Of a stretch of 64,000 bases of DNA, positions 47,171 through 57,532 are shown one piece after another. Position 1 is the first letter of the stretch; each line of letters opens with the position of its first letter. A program made the translations under genes and the position numbers. The stretch comes from Lepraria neglecta (taxonomy: Eukaryota > Ascomycota > Lecanoromycetes > Lecanorales > Stereocaulaceae): positions 1,488,001-1,552,000 of the forward strand of contig CM065653.1 of assembly GCA_033220425.1 (NCBI GenBank), given 5' to 3'. The notes under the pieces were generated by a model. The model was not told where the DNA came from. It worked only from the letters and a program-made list of their open reading frames with translations, and made no database searches.

Positions 47171-47828
47171 TTATGGCAATGGGCATCCCGGATGCAATTT
47201 CCTTACGTGTCGTCGCAGATGATCTACGCGTGGAAAAGTTTTATGCCCATGCGCTGCTGAGTACTTGCAGTAGTCGACTGGGCAGTAAAGAGGCTCGCCA
47301 TGGCCATGCTTCTCACGCTCATGCCGTCTGAGGTCCTTCTTATAGCGAGCGCCGGTGAATGAGCAGCCGGAGATGGTGCATTTGAAGGGCCGGGTATGGG
47401 CTCTGCCGTGAGCGCTGCAAAGGCAGAATGGTCAGCAACGCATGTCAGAGCTGTCAGAAGGCTGAAAGCCTAGGAATATAAGGTAGGAAGCTTACTTCAG
47501 GTCACATTGTCTTTCAAAAGTCTGCTCGCAGTGGTGGCACGAGAATAGAGTAGTAGTGTTGCCAGGAAGGGCTACAAGCTCTTGTCGTGTTACTGGGCCA
47601 TCAAACTGGCTGAGAGTCTCGTCCACCACAAACTTTTCCAAGTCGCTAGTAATGAAGTCGTAAAACATAAAGTTGGGTGAAAGTCCTTGTAGGGATGTTT
47701 CGTATGGAATATCGTCCGGAAGAGACGCTCCGACATCAAAATCAAAATCAAACTCCAAACTCCTCCTGGTAGCAGTATCGTCTCCATACACTTGAGTTTG
47801 ATTTTGATCACTACTGTTCCCAACATGT
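47171..47828 (-). CDS. C2H2 zinc-finger protein, 5' end not found
   Basis: Two exons are clear: 47496-47828 and 47171-47414. The first begins after an ATTACAG acceptor and encodes an acidic region (LEFDFDFDVGASLPDDIPYE), then the first half of a finger, CHHCEQTFERQCDL. Splicing continues it as NAHGRAHTRPFKC, the linker typical of fungal C2H2 proteins. A second finger (CTISGCSFTGARYKKDLRRH) and a third with a longer loop (CPVDYCKYSAAHGHKTFPRV, then DHLRRHVRKLH) follow, ending at the TAA at 47171. The acidic start and paired fingers suggest a DNA-binding regulator. No ATG lies in frame in the first exon before residue 50, so at least one more 5' exon is needed and I could not place it. Targets are unknown. 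Confidence 0.72.
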
Positions 47829-49789
47829 CTGTAATTAGAAATTGCTTAGGCAGCCCCCTTGTGCGGGGCCTCTTGCAGAGGTATATGCTATGTGTCTGTC
47901 GGAGGGGAAAACGCAACTGAAAATGAAAAGACCGTCAAACAAAAGAAAATCCAGTTATTGCAATCCGAATTGGACAACGTGATACCAAAGCTGCGGGCAG
48001 CGACAGGGGATGTGTGTGTCGAGTTATTGGTGTGGCAGCTAAAACGGCGCCACTCCTACACTGGAAGTGTGTCGCTAGGCAGGGAAGATTGCCTTGTGGA
48101 AACAGAGAGCTTCAATATTGGGAAGCGGATGCCAAGATGGCAACACACTCTTTTCTGCGAGAGCGATAGCAGAAGCGTGGAGAAATCAAAAGTTTCCGGC
48201 GAAACAACTGTCTTTTATTTTCCAGTAGGGGTTTGGCTAACTGGGGCCTACTCTCCGTCGACACCAAACGCCTGGATTGCCCTGTTTGCTGGAACTGCTG
48301 CAAGGCTGAGTCGGATTTACAGGGATTGCTCTGGGGTCTCCGATCAAACGCACAGGACCCGAGTAGCAGATGTGAGTAAAGAGACCAGCTCCAGTATCAG
48401 AGGGATATGCTACTAGGATCTACATTGGTAAAATGATGGCCCCAGAAGTGTTTCAGTCAGATCAGGTCTGTTCTATGCTGCCCTTGGCCAATTGAAACAC
48501 CTTGGATCATGCCTGAAGCCTGCTCTTCTAGTTAAAGAAACATTGCACTTAGAAACAGCCACATGTAGCCACGAGAATGCTAAAATGTAACGATAGCATA
48601 GATCTTTTATCTCGATTGGTCGTGATGCCGCGGCAAAACATGCCTTAAAAACCTCTCGTAGAAGCGTTCACCACCCAACCGGCCAGCCTTGTAGCGCTGC
48701 TGCCCGGAAATTTCAATTTTTCTACTCCGTGGTATAGCTCTAGGGGGGCCTTCTAGGGGCACAGAGAGCGAAAAATTGCAGAGCTGTACAGCTCAACAGC
48801 TCAACAACCAGGCAGGTTTCGACAAAATTTTTGGTACAAAACTTATAGAGATATTTAAGATCTAAAATCTTATACGCAAAAATATGTTATCAAACCTCGT
48901 ACATGTAGAGTTGGGGCAAGGTGGACGGCTAGGGGGTGAACCCCTCTGCTTGGAAGACTTGCCTACTAATTCGGGCTGCTCTTAAGGAAAGGAAAATTCC
49001 GTAAGATCCAGAATACAAAGCTGAATGAAGGTTCAGTCATAGGACAGCGCGAAGGTAGCCTCATAGGATAGTAATGGGTGGTACTCTGTTATGTGCAATC
49101 CAATCACTGTGATGATCTGCGTGTGGCATTGGGGTGGACGACGCTCAAATGAGGCCTGAAGTCTGCCAGGAGCAAGTCGAATCGTGTACATTTCCAAGTG
49201 GCTAAGGTAGAGCCCCACCTTCATCTCGCTTACCCCGCCGGTGTCACCCGGTGCCGCGATGTAGCTAATCAAATTCGACAAGTACCATCGTACCACGATT
49301 GACCTTGATATTGGGTGAAAACTCTAGAAGTATCGAGGCCTCGAGAGCATATCATGGAAAGGCTTCAGGCTTTACGAGCATATATTTCAAGGCTACCAAT
49401 GATCGATGCATGAGCCACGGATTTTGGGCAATGATCCTTGCGAGTGGGCCCAATCTGCCAGAGCCCCCTTTTTTGTGCCCAGTCGCAGCCCAGACATCAA
49501 CATCCACGTCGACAAAATCTGATGTCTCATTTTAAATGGGTATGCGGAGTTGCAGGCTATGTTGCTTGATATGTTGTATGGCAGCGTTGTTTGCGGGTTC
49601 GCACGTTCGTGCCAGATTATCATGGACGAACCTTTTTAACTTCTGACCGCTTCTACTGGGTGAGACTGGGCCTATACAGATGATTCCTCATAAAACATAT
49701 AAATTCTCGAGCCCTCCCTCTACACTTGAGTCCGTCTTTGTTCTACCGAATTGATCACTTTCCAAAACTAATTAAACAAGTTTGAAATC
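47829..49789. other. Long gap with no supported gene
   Basis: This gap should hold the missing first exon and promoter of the C2H2 gene. A 185-codon plus-strand frame (47859-48416) is present, but it has no ATG in its first half and no recognisable domain. The rest is AT-rich around 48,830-48,900 and lacks coding character. Confidence 0.4.
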
Positions 49790-50089
49790 ATGAGTCCCCC
49801 AATCATAAAATATGCCTTGCAGTTGGTCGACGCAGTCGACATCAATATTGAAATCCTGGCAACCATCAAGGATGTCTCAAAGTCTGTCTACATCATCGCA
49901 GACGAGTTTACCCAAAAAGATCTCGACAAGTACTCCACGATCTTGAACAGCAGTACCCAGAAAGTCTGGATGTCGAACGCTGATGCTCCTAATGCTCGTT
50001 TGAGGCCCGTCATGGCTGCATCAACAAGTGAATATCCGAAAGGTTGCATCTGGATACCACCTACGCTTCTTTGTACTTATTGTAGCTGA
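49790..50089 (+). pseudogene. Truncated copy of the unrecognised gene at 52531
   Basis: An ATG-started frame of 99 codons. It matches the first 90 or so residues of the gene at 52531-53294: YALQLVDAV against YASQLVDGV, SVYIIADEFTQKDLDKYSTI against PVYIIADDFTQQDLDKFSTV, VWMSNADAPNARLRPVMAAS against RWMSNTDVPSSRFRVVMAAT. After PKGCI the similarity ends and the frame stops, so about half the protein is missing. It could be a shortened functional protein, but a degenerating duplicate is more likely. The two copies lie in the same orientation 2.7 kb apart, and both are preceded by similar leaders containing CTTGAGTC. Confidence 0.6.
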
Positions 50090-50428
50090 GGACTTAAATT
50101 TACAACATTCAGTCAGAAGTCAGATAGTACGAGAGGGTCATCGCTGAAGAGTACGCCGTCCAGTGTTTAGTGCATGATATTATTGACTTGAAGCGACTTA
50201 GCAACAAAAGCTGAGGCATGTGGAGCCAACGATTGTTCTGTTTTCGGGTAATTCGCCCTTACTTCTTTGCAAAGTTTGTCAGCTTGGCTTTGACACTGAC
50301 GCGTTCTGCAGACGATCTTTATCTGGTTTAGTCTGTAATTTTGCTCACCAGAACCGACTGAGCTGCAGATTTGGCACCTTGCGAAGCTCGCAACTGCTAA
50401 AAATGTGTTGGAAAACAGACTGAGGGAG
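50090..50428. other. Remainder of the truncated copy, no gene seen
   Basis: This stretch sits where the second half of the truncated copy would be, but I could not find sequence resembling the second exon of the intact copy. Confidence 0.4.
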
Positions 50429-51031
50429 TTAATTGCTGCTGCTATTGTTGGCTAGCGAACCTTCAAGAGAGTCCACAATCCTCCACCTAACCGCCACTAA
50501 AAAATTCCTTCCATCCCCAATCCTAACAATCCCACCTCTAAACATCTGTTCCCTTGTAACACACTCTAGATAAACCCTCGTAGCCTCTTGCGCAATGGCC
50601 GCCGCGGAGAAATATTCATAATATGTGGAGACATGAGAAAGGCTGACGACACAGGTATCATGTATCCAGTTTATACTGGTGCCCCAGCTAACAACTTGGA
50701 ATGGATTCCTTATGGATATGATTTTGCGGATAGCTTCGAGACAGTCACGTGGGTCGCCGATGGGATAAGGGTCGCGTCCTGTTGGAGGCGGTGGGTAGCA
50801 TCTTGGGCCGTAGGATAGGTTGATGGTCGCGTTGATTGGGGTAGGATTCGATGTACTGGAGCTAGCATTGACGCTCCGAAGGTCTCGGTGCTGAGATGCA
50901 TTCGTTGAAAGAATGATGGAGCGTCCATTGACATCTGCCGATATCCTGTCGGTCACGAGATGTGAAGGAAGAGCCAGCGTATTGGCGAAGGAAAAGAACA
51001 TACACGCAAAGGTCAGAGGTGAGGACAGCAT
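50429..51031 (-). CDS. Small secreted protein, unrecognised
   Basis: A single exon of 200 residues from the ATG at 51031. The N-terminus, MLSSPLTFACMFFSFANTLA, is a good secretion signal with a likely cut after TLA. The mature part has four cysteines (in RCYPPP, RDCLEAI, DTCVVSL, LECVTRE), consistent with two disulfide bonds, and several N-x-S/T sites. The segment YGPRCYPPPPTGRDPYPIGD followed by DCLEAIRKI resembles uncharacterised secreted proteins of plant-associated fungi, but I cannot name a family. It lies between the two copies of the unrecognised gene family, in a sparse region, on the opposite strand. An effector-like or cell-wall role is possible but not shown. Confidence 0.65.
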   Translation of the reverse strand: MLSSPLTFACMFFSFANTLALPSHLVTDRISADVNGRSIILSTNASQHRDLRSVNASSSTSNPTPINATINLSYGPRCYPPPPTGRDPYPIGDPRDCLEAIRKIISIRNPFQVVSWGTSINWIHDTCVVSLSHVSTYYEYFSAAAIAQEATRVYLECVTREQMFRGGIVRIGDGRNFLVAVRWRIVDSLEGSLANNSSSN

Positions 51032-52530
51032 TGCACAGGGAGAGATCAAGGGGTTGCAAGGAGAATCATTATGCTTCGGAGAAAAAGGCCGAGAGGCATT
51101 TAATACACATACAGCAGAAGTGAAGCGGGTGGAGTCTTTAAATAATTTGCGGCGCTTCAGGCTGTCGCCAGTACGTAGCCATGATGCGTCGGGTCTGGAT
51201 CCAATTCCTCGGACACTGTTGCATATGTAGCCGCTGCTACAGCAAACTGCTCACGCCTTGATAAGATCAAGAAGGGACTTAGTCAACATCATCTGTAGCT
51301 AATTATCCTAGACAATCCATGTTAGTCGCTCGTCTGCAGAGGTGGTTTTAGGAAAGCAAGTGATAGCCTTGCTTTGATGAAACTTTGATTCTAAAAGCGC
51401 GTTGATGACGATTGCACCATTGTAGGAACGACGCACATTATTCTACTGCACTGAAGGCCGTGTAAAGGATAGGCGCAGCTTGGCATATGTGCATATATTC
51501 ACGGTATGGGATATGTAAACTGGTCGATGTATCAGCATCTGAGATCCCATCAAAAGACAAAAAAGCGGCATTGGTTAAGCCGTCTGGCTCTTAGAAAGAT
51601 GGAAGACGACCGATCTAAGTCGTGCTGATTTGCGATAATGGACTGGACAGAGAGATGAGAGCTGTGAAAGAGAATGACAAGCTTGTGGGATGCGCTGGAT
51701 AGAACAATTTCTGAGGGCGTGTTGACCCGGATGATATTTTCTGAAGCCTGGAAGTGGTAAAGGAGCGTGGCCATTTCCACGTGGCTGAGCGCACTAAACA
51801 CTCATCGTTGTTGCAGTATTCAATCGCCATGCATACCTAACGTGCGAGGGGGCCGATATCGGTGCCTGTCGCAGGAAAAGTGGGGCCACCAATGAAAACC
51901 CACGCCTAAAGTCCTCCGCGAGGTACAACGTCAATACCTTATGACTCATGTAAATACTCCTCTTCAGTGTATTGCTCGTCCACCGTCATACATCTTCAGG
52001 TCCAAGAGCAAGTATTCTGATCGGCCTATTGCAGTAGAATATGAAGGGACTCTCATCTTCGAAGGACCACACCCGCGCTCCTGTCATGAGTGAGGACCTT
52101 CCTGTCCCTCCTAGTCTAATTATACCAAAAGCCAAGAACAAGTGCTATACTCATCGCATCGCTTGGGCTTATGCTTGGGCGTCAATACATATGCAAGCCT
52201 TTTCCCAAAGTCCCATAAGAGGCCTGCATTCGATTAAATATGGAGACCGCGTTGCGGTTGAACAAATGGGATATTCTCTGTTGCCACTCTATTAATATTG
52301 AGGCTGGAGCTGCATGTTCTACAGTATCCAGTGGACTGCCTCGTCTTCTCACTTACGCATATGCCAATCCGACATGAGTCAAAGAAGTCGTTCGTTCGTT
52401 GGGGGCTCTATTTAATCCTCGGAGACTACTCTGAGTGAGAGCCACTTCGAGAGCTCCCACACAACATCGGATTGCCCTCCGAGCTTGAGTCATTGTTCGA
52501 CTCACCACCTGGTTCAACATTCCGATCAAG
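51032..52530. other. Long gap, no supported gene
   Basis: Promoter of the secreted protein gene and of the gene at 52531. The 84-codon plus-strand frame at 52041-52295 and the minus-strand frames near 51,600 show no features I can defend. Confidence 0.4.
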
Positions 52531-53294
52531 ATGAACTACCCACGCATCGAGTATGCATCGCAGCTAGTCGACGGCGTCAAACTTTCCTCCGAATTTGTCG
52601 CTATGATCCAACCTGTTTCAAAACCTGTCTATATCATCGCCGATGACTTTACCCAACAAGATCTCGATAAATTCTCTACCGTCTTGAATAGCGGTACTGA
52701 AGACAGGTGGATGTCGAATACTGACGTCCCGAGTTCACGGTTCCGAGTCGTCATGGCTGCTACAACAATCGACATCCCAAAGGTTTGTATCAGCCCAGGG
52801 CTCATTCGGTCGAAGCCGGATCTACAGCCGCCGGGCATGCCAGCGTTGACGTACCTGTTCTTGGTTCAAGGCAAGAACGCCTCCGAGCGAACCAAAGCCG
52901 TTTCAAAACCGACTCGTGATGGGGCTGCCGCGGCGATTCTTCACGAGGTAAGCACCCTTTTCGACCTGTTATTTCCCCGTTTTACCCAAACTTGAGTTGT
53001 ACGACCTGTTCTGTGGGCCATAAGTTTTATTCAGCTCGTGGGGCATGCCTTCTGACTCGAAAGTCGTTCCGAAAGAAAAATGCTGACTCTGAAATGGTGT
53101 AGGTGATGAACGGATATTCGATCGTCTTTTCAGGAGCCATCTTGACTTCAAACATCTCGAAGATCTTTCCAGCGAATCCAACTGCAGGGGCGCGGTGGAA
53201 ATTCTCCAAAGTCAAAGATATCGCGGGTCTCAACAACGTCGCGTTGGAGAAGGACAACAGAGGGCAGGCGATCACCATTGGGGTCTGGTGCTGA
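52531..53294 (+). CDS. Unrecognised two-exon gene, intact member of a local duplicate pair
   Basis: Exons 52531-52947 and 53103-53294 give 202 residues, joined in phase 0 with GTAAGC and GTGTAG signals. I do not recognise the family. There is no signal peptide and no membrane segment; composition is that of a soluble globular protein. Features seen: YIIADDFTQQDLDKFSTV near the N-terminus, a Pro-rich turn SKPDLQPPGMPALTYLFLV in the middle, and a C-terminal half with SGAILTSNISKIFPANPTAG, ARWKFSKVKDIAGLNNVAL and the end ITIGVWC. The last stretch alternates hydrophobic and polar residues, suggesting beta structure. The related fragment at 49790 shows the gene has duplicated locally. Confidence 0.65.
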
Positions 53295-54524
53295 ACGCCA
53301 CAAACAGTAAGTCACTCGTCTCATCAAGGACGAACAAGGCTAACCTCAAAAGTCTGCCTAGGTGGCCTGCTTCATGCGAAAGCAGGAACAAATCTCTTTC
53401 GGCAGAACCAAAAGCATGCATTAACTGCACGAAGCGCAACGAATCATTCAAAATCCACACAACATTTGCTGTTTAAAAGTCTGCTGTCAACAATACGCTT
53501 CTAGATTATCCTGGTTTTCTTTCACGGCGCAAGCCTGTGTGCATGGGAGGAAAGATTTGCTCGAATTCTCTCATTGTCCCAACGACAGTTGCCCAGAGAA
53601 GAGGCATGCATACCAGATTCAATTTTGTCTCTGTTCTTAGATTAACGCATTTCAACAATGAAGCATCACACCCAATACTCAAGCGGACGGGAAAGACAGA
53701 GATGAAGAGCATCTACCCACGACCATGTCCAATACCAACTTACCAGACACCCAATCAAATAGCCACGCCCGCCCTGACATTGCCCCCGAGTCCGCAAATG
53801 CGCCATGAGTCGTGGACGCGAGCTTAGTGATTGGTGTTCTGATGGGAATGTTATCCTCTCTACCGTCGTCTAGGAGCTCTTGGTGCGCATGAAGTGGTGC
53901 TGGATGTGAGGGAGATGAGCGTGGCAATCGGCGGTGGGCGGTATCGACCTTTCGTGGCAGGATTTGTCGGGGATTGGAGAGCGAAGGAAAGGCCTGTATG
54001 GCAGCTGCGGAGCGCGGAGATCGTGTGGTATGGAGAGGCGGTTGAGCTGAGTGGGTGCAAATCTTTGGGGGATTTGTCCTTTTCTATCCCTAACTCGAGC
54101 TTTGATGCCAGAAAGGTACGGCTGTAGGCCTGAGGAAGGGTGCACACGGTGGTAAAGATCCAGAAAATGTCGTGGAATTACGAAACAATCTTTTCGAGTG
54201 GGGATTCCTAGCATGCTATTCACCAGAGTTTAGTATCAATGCGGGAAGCGTAATCAGTAACCGAAGGGCAGCCTCTTCTGGCTTTTACGTATCAATTGCT
54301 TTTGCTAATGATACACATATGCTACCTACCGCCTCTCTACTTTCATCCACCACCAATGCTATCCTATCTTTTCCACAACTCGCATACCTATCAAAGGATT
54401 TTCGAAATCACTTTCCCACACATGCACGTATATTAAATCACCCTATCCAGGTATCATAACAAGAATCGAACAATACAGGACAATTGAAAGATCTTGCAAG
54501 CATGAGAACATCAGCACAAACATC
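53295..54524. other. Gap with one exon-like frame
   Basis: Mostly without coding character. The plus-strand frame at about 53842-54127 (HEVVLDVREMSVAIGGGRY, later WQLRSAEIVWYGEAVELSGC) reads like real protein but has no start or splice partner that I can place; it may be the last exon of a decayed gene. Confidence 0.3.
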
Positions 54525-55424
54525 TCATCCGAGGTACGCAACCGCCACAACGGCCGCACAGAGTAGCGCGAAGTTGCTAGCGGCCAACGAACCAGCCCCA
54601 CTCTTCGAGCTAGACGATGGTGCAGTGCCGCTGCTCGTCGTGCTGCTCGAGCTGCCTGAGCTTGAGGTTGAGGTTGAGGTTGCGCTGGCCGCAGATGCAG
54701 AAGAAGCAGAAAGTTTCGAAGCCATCGAAGCGGAGGAGCTAAGAGTAGCCATGCTCATAGTCGCGTTCCTGCCCATCGCAGTACCAGTTGCAGCGGATCC
54801 ACTGGCACCGGTGCCGATAGGGGCGGTTCCAACGAGTATGGTGGTAGTAGCGTTAGTGGACGCGGTGGTGGTGTTGCTGCTGCTTGAGCCGCCGCCGACA
54901 ACACCGCCGGAAGCTGGGTTTGTGGGGACAGATGAGGTGGCAGAGCTAGATCCGGAGGCAGTAGACGAAGCAAGAGCGGAGATAGCGTTGGTGGGGCCGG
55001 ACGTCGAGCCACCAGTGAGCGTGATCATGCCAGTGTAGTTTGGTTCGGCGTCGCCCTGCTGGATCTTGAGGGCGTAGTTTTCGGCATCTGGGAGAGAGAT
55101 GCTGGGGGTCCAAGTGTAAGAGAAGCCGGAGGCGTCACCAGTGATCAATTGGACGGTTTGGAGGTTGTCGGTCGTGCCTTGTTGTAGGGTGAGCGTAACG
55201 GCCTGTGGAGAAGGGGCAACGTGTTAGCTGAGTGACTTGTTTATTTTAGGCGCGCTGAGAGGATGTGGGGAAGGGGTGCTTACAGAGCCATCACCTCCAC
55301 CCCACTCAAGCTTGACTGGCTGACCAGCTGTGAGGTTTGTTGGGAGGACTGTGAAGGCAATACGGCCTTGCGCGACAGCTGCGACAACAAACGTTGCAAA
55401 CATGAGGAGGGTTTTGCCGAGCAT
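54525..55424 (-). CDS. Ser/Thr-rich GPI-anchored-type surface protein (Kre9/Knh1-like N-terminus)
   Basis: Exons 55284-55424 and 54525-55202 give 272 residues. A signal peptide opens it (MLGKTLLMFATFVVAAVAQG). Then comes a domain of about 100 residues like the Ser-Thr-rich GPI-anchored family: FTVLPTNLTAGQPVKLEWGG, VTLTLQQGTT, FSYTWTPSISLPDAENYALK. The following 130 residues are almost entirely Ser, Thr, Ala and Gly, likely O-mannosylated. The end is a hydrophobic tail (NFALLCAAVVAVAYLG) after a small-residue site, as needed for GPI attachment. Such proteins are attached to the plasma membrane or cell wall. The specific function is unknown. Confidence 0.82.
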
Positions 55425-56315
55425 CTTGGGAATTGTTTGGGTTGTTGCAAGAGGGGGTTAGGTGTATTAAGTATTAAATTGTAACGAGTGACAGACGATT
55501 GTATGCGGTTGAAAAAGAATGTTGTTCCAGATGGAGAAATAATAGAAGGGGATGCGAGGCGCAGATGTTGGAGCAAATTGGTTAAAATTGACGCTAGTTT
55601 AGACGTGTCAGAAAATGCAACCAATCAAGCTCGTATTAAGGCTGAGCGCTTCGGCTGTAATTTCTCAAACCGACAATCCCGGTGCAGATCCCTGCTCTGT
55701 CAATCTTCAACGGCTCGAGAACGGTCGTCTTCGAGATCTGAGACCTTTCTAGCTCTACATGGTCGATGGCATCAATGTTATAGTTGACTAGAAGCAAATG
55801 GCCGATTGCGTGCAAAAAGTACGGAAATACATACTTGGAAATTCTGCTCCGCATGCGCTCGGCTTTCAGCTTCGGAGCAGGAATGTCGTCCCTTCTCTGC
55901 ATCCTACGAACATCTTCACTTTCTTAAACTGTTGAGCGAAGATTTCTGTCTTTCTCGCTGTTCTTGAGCTGAAACCTCCTCAGTCTCTGCTCCACCTGAC
56001 GCAAAAGCTCTTTACTTTCTGCAGAACTGAAACAGAGATAGGCCGACGACTTTGGACAGGTACAATATACACAACCTCAATTAGGCAAAGCGTAGTATAG
56101 ACTCAGTGTCAAAGGCTCATCAGGCCGCGACCCTTTGGCTGAACGTTCTCTGCATATCGACACTGATCTGTAACAGATTGACCACGCGCACGGCTTTTCT
56201 TCACTCATCGTTCATCGACCACCTTCACATCACTCAGATAAACATTTGAATGCATTAAGATATTTACATTGCATTTCTTCTTCTATCAAGTCCTTCCCGC
56301 CCTGTCCCACGGCCA
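55425..56315. other. Intergenic, no supported gene
   Basis: Promoter of the surface-protein gene and 3' end of the complex I gene. An 88-codon minus-strand frame at 55636-55902 starts with ATG but shows no recognisable feature; I leave it uncalled. Confidence 0.4.
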
Positions 56316-57251
56316 TCATGAATCTGGCGCGGTGATTCCCAATCTCTGTAGTATCGATTTGGGTTTGCGGTGTTCTAGAGCCTCAGCTTCTCTCTGTGCA
56401 AGCAGCTCGCTCTCGCCCGCCTGCCACTTCAACCTTTCGATACGCTTCAGCTCCGCTTCGGCGTTTTGCTTCTCGTAGTGCGCCTTTACTGCCTCGAGAT
56501 CTATCGAATGGCCAGCAGGGACGTTGTATGGAGAACCAGTGTTGAATATTCTGCGGATAGAAGGCAGATTAGCTCTTAGTTCGCATGGATTGAAATAGGT
56601 AGAGGGCATAGGACTGGAAAATTGGGCATGGAAAGACTTACTCAGGAAACTTCAAATCAACATGATGACTCCACGGACTACTCTGAAACAAATTCCTATC
56701 CGCAGCCGCCTGCTCTACCATCTTCGTATGCATCGTGTTCCTCCTCCCAAACTCATCTTGCCACCAATTATAGGATTGTATCAAGCGCGTGATGAGGGGC
56801 TGCTTATCGGGATCGGAGGACGAGCGGGAGAATTTGTAGGCGGCGAAAGAGAGGGCTAGGGCGGCGATTGAGACGTAAAAACCGCGCTGATGAATTGAAG
56901 ATTAGCAAGAAACATCTGTTGTAGGGGGGAGGCCCATACACCAAGGTGTTCCTCAACAGGCTCGGGATGATTGGCGTGGTGGCCGGGTCCATGTCCGCCA
57001 GCGGACGCAGCATGAACAGAGGGAGTGCCGCTACTATTTCCTTCCTAAATCAATACATCAGTACCTCTTACAGCTCCTAGAACATGCTTTGAAGGAGCAC
57101 ATACTCCAATTGGATCAGTGTTAGACTTGCCAGTAACGCTCCGGTCTGTGGTCATAGGATCTGGGGGCTTGGTAGGGTCTGCATATCCTCGTCGTTGGCA
57201 TATCAGTGGACACTGTGCAAGACGCACAGCTGCTCGCCGGGTCTGCAGCAT
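56316..57251 (-). CDS. Mitochondrial NADH:ubiquinone oxidoreductase accessory subunit (17.8-kDa-like)
   Basis: Four exons, 57105-57251, 56940-57044, 56642-56886 and 56316-56550, give 243 residues. The N-terminus MLQTRRAAVRLAQCPLICQR is a basic mitochondrial presequence. A His/Gly/Pro-rich segment follows (GGHGPGHHANHPEPVEEHLG), then one membrane span (RGFYVSIAALALSFAAYKF) and a matrix or intermembrane part: RRNTMHTKMVEQAAADRNLF, SPWSHHVDLKFPEIFNTGSP and YNVPAGHSIDLEAVKAHYEK. This pattern resembles the fungal 17.8-kDa complex I subunit known from Neurospora. It is longer than that protein, mainly in the C-terminal charged helix. The role would be in assembly or stability of complex I, not catalysis. 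Confidence 0.75.
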
Positions 57252-57532
57252 TGTATAAGTGGTTGAAATTGTTTAATGCCTTACTGAAGTTGAGCTCTTG
57301 GGATCCAAGAGGTCGCTACTGGTCTTGATTAGTCATCATTGTTGACCAATCATATAAAGCTTGGACGTATACCGCGGTTCTTAAACTTGACAGGTATTCC
57401 TCCTCGAGGCACGGGAGAGGAGGTCAAGGCAACGGTTGTATATGCTACAAGCATCTTAGAAATCTCTCTCGTCGTTGTTTGCGTTCTGTACTCTCTCCTT
57501 TGCTCTATACTTTACCACTCTCTGCATTCAAA

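Noticed and set aside
47859-48416. 185-codon plus-strand frame
   Set aside because: It opens with TTG, has its first ATG about halfway, shows no domain, and overlaps the exon of the better supported C2H2 gene on the other strand.
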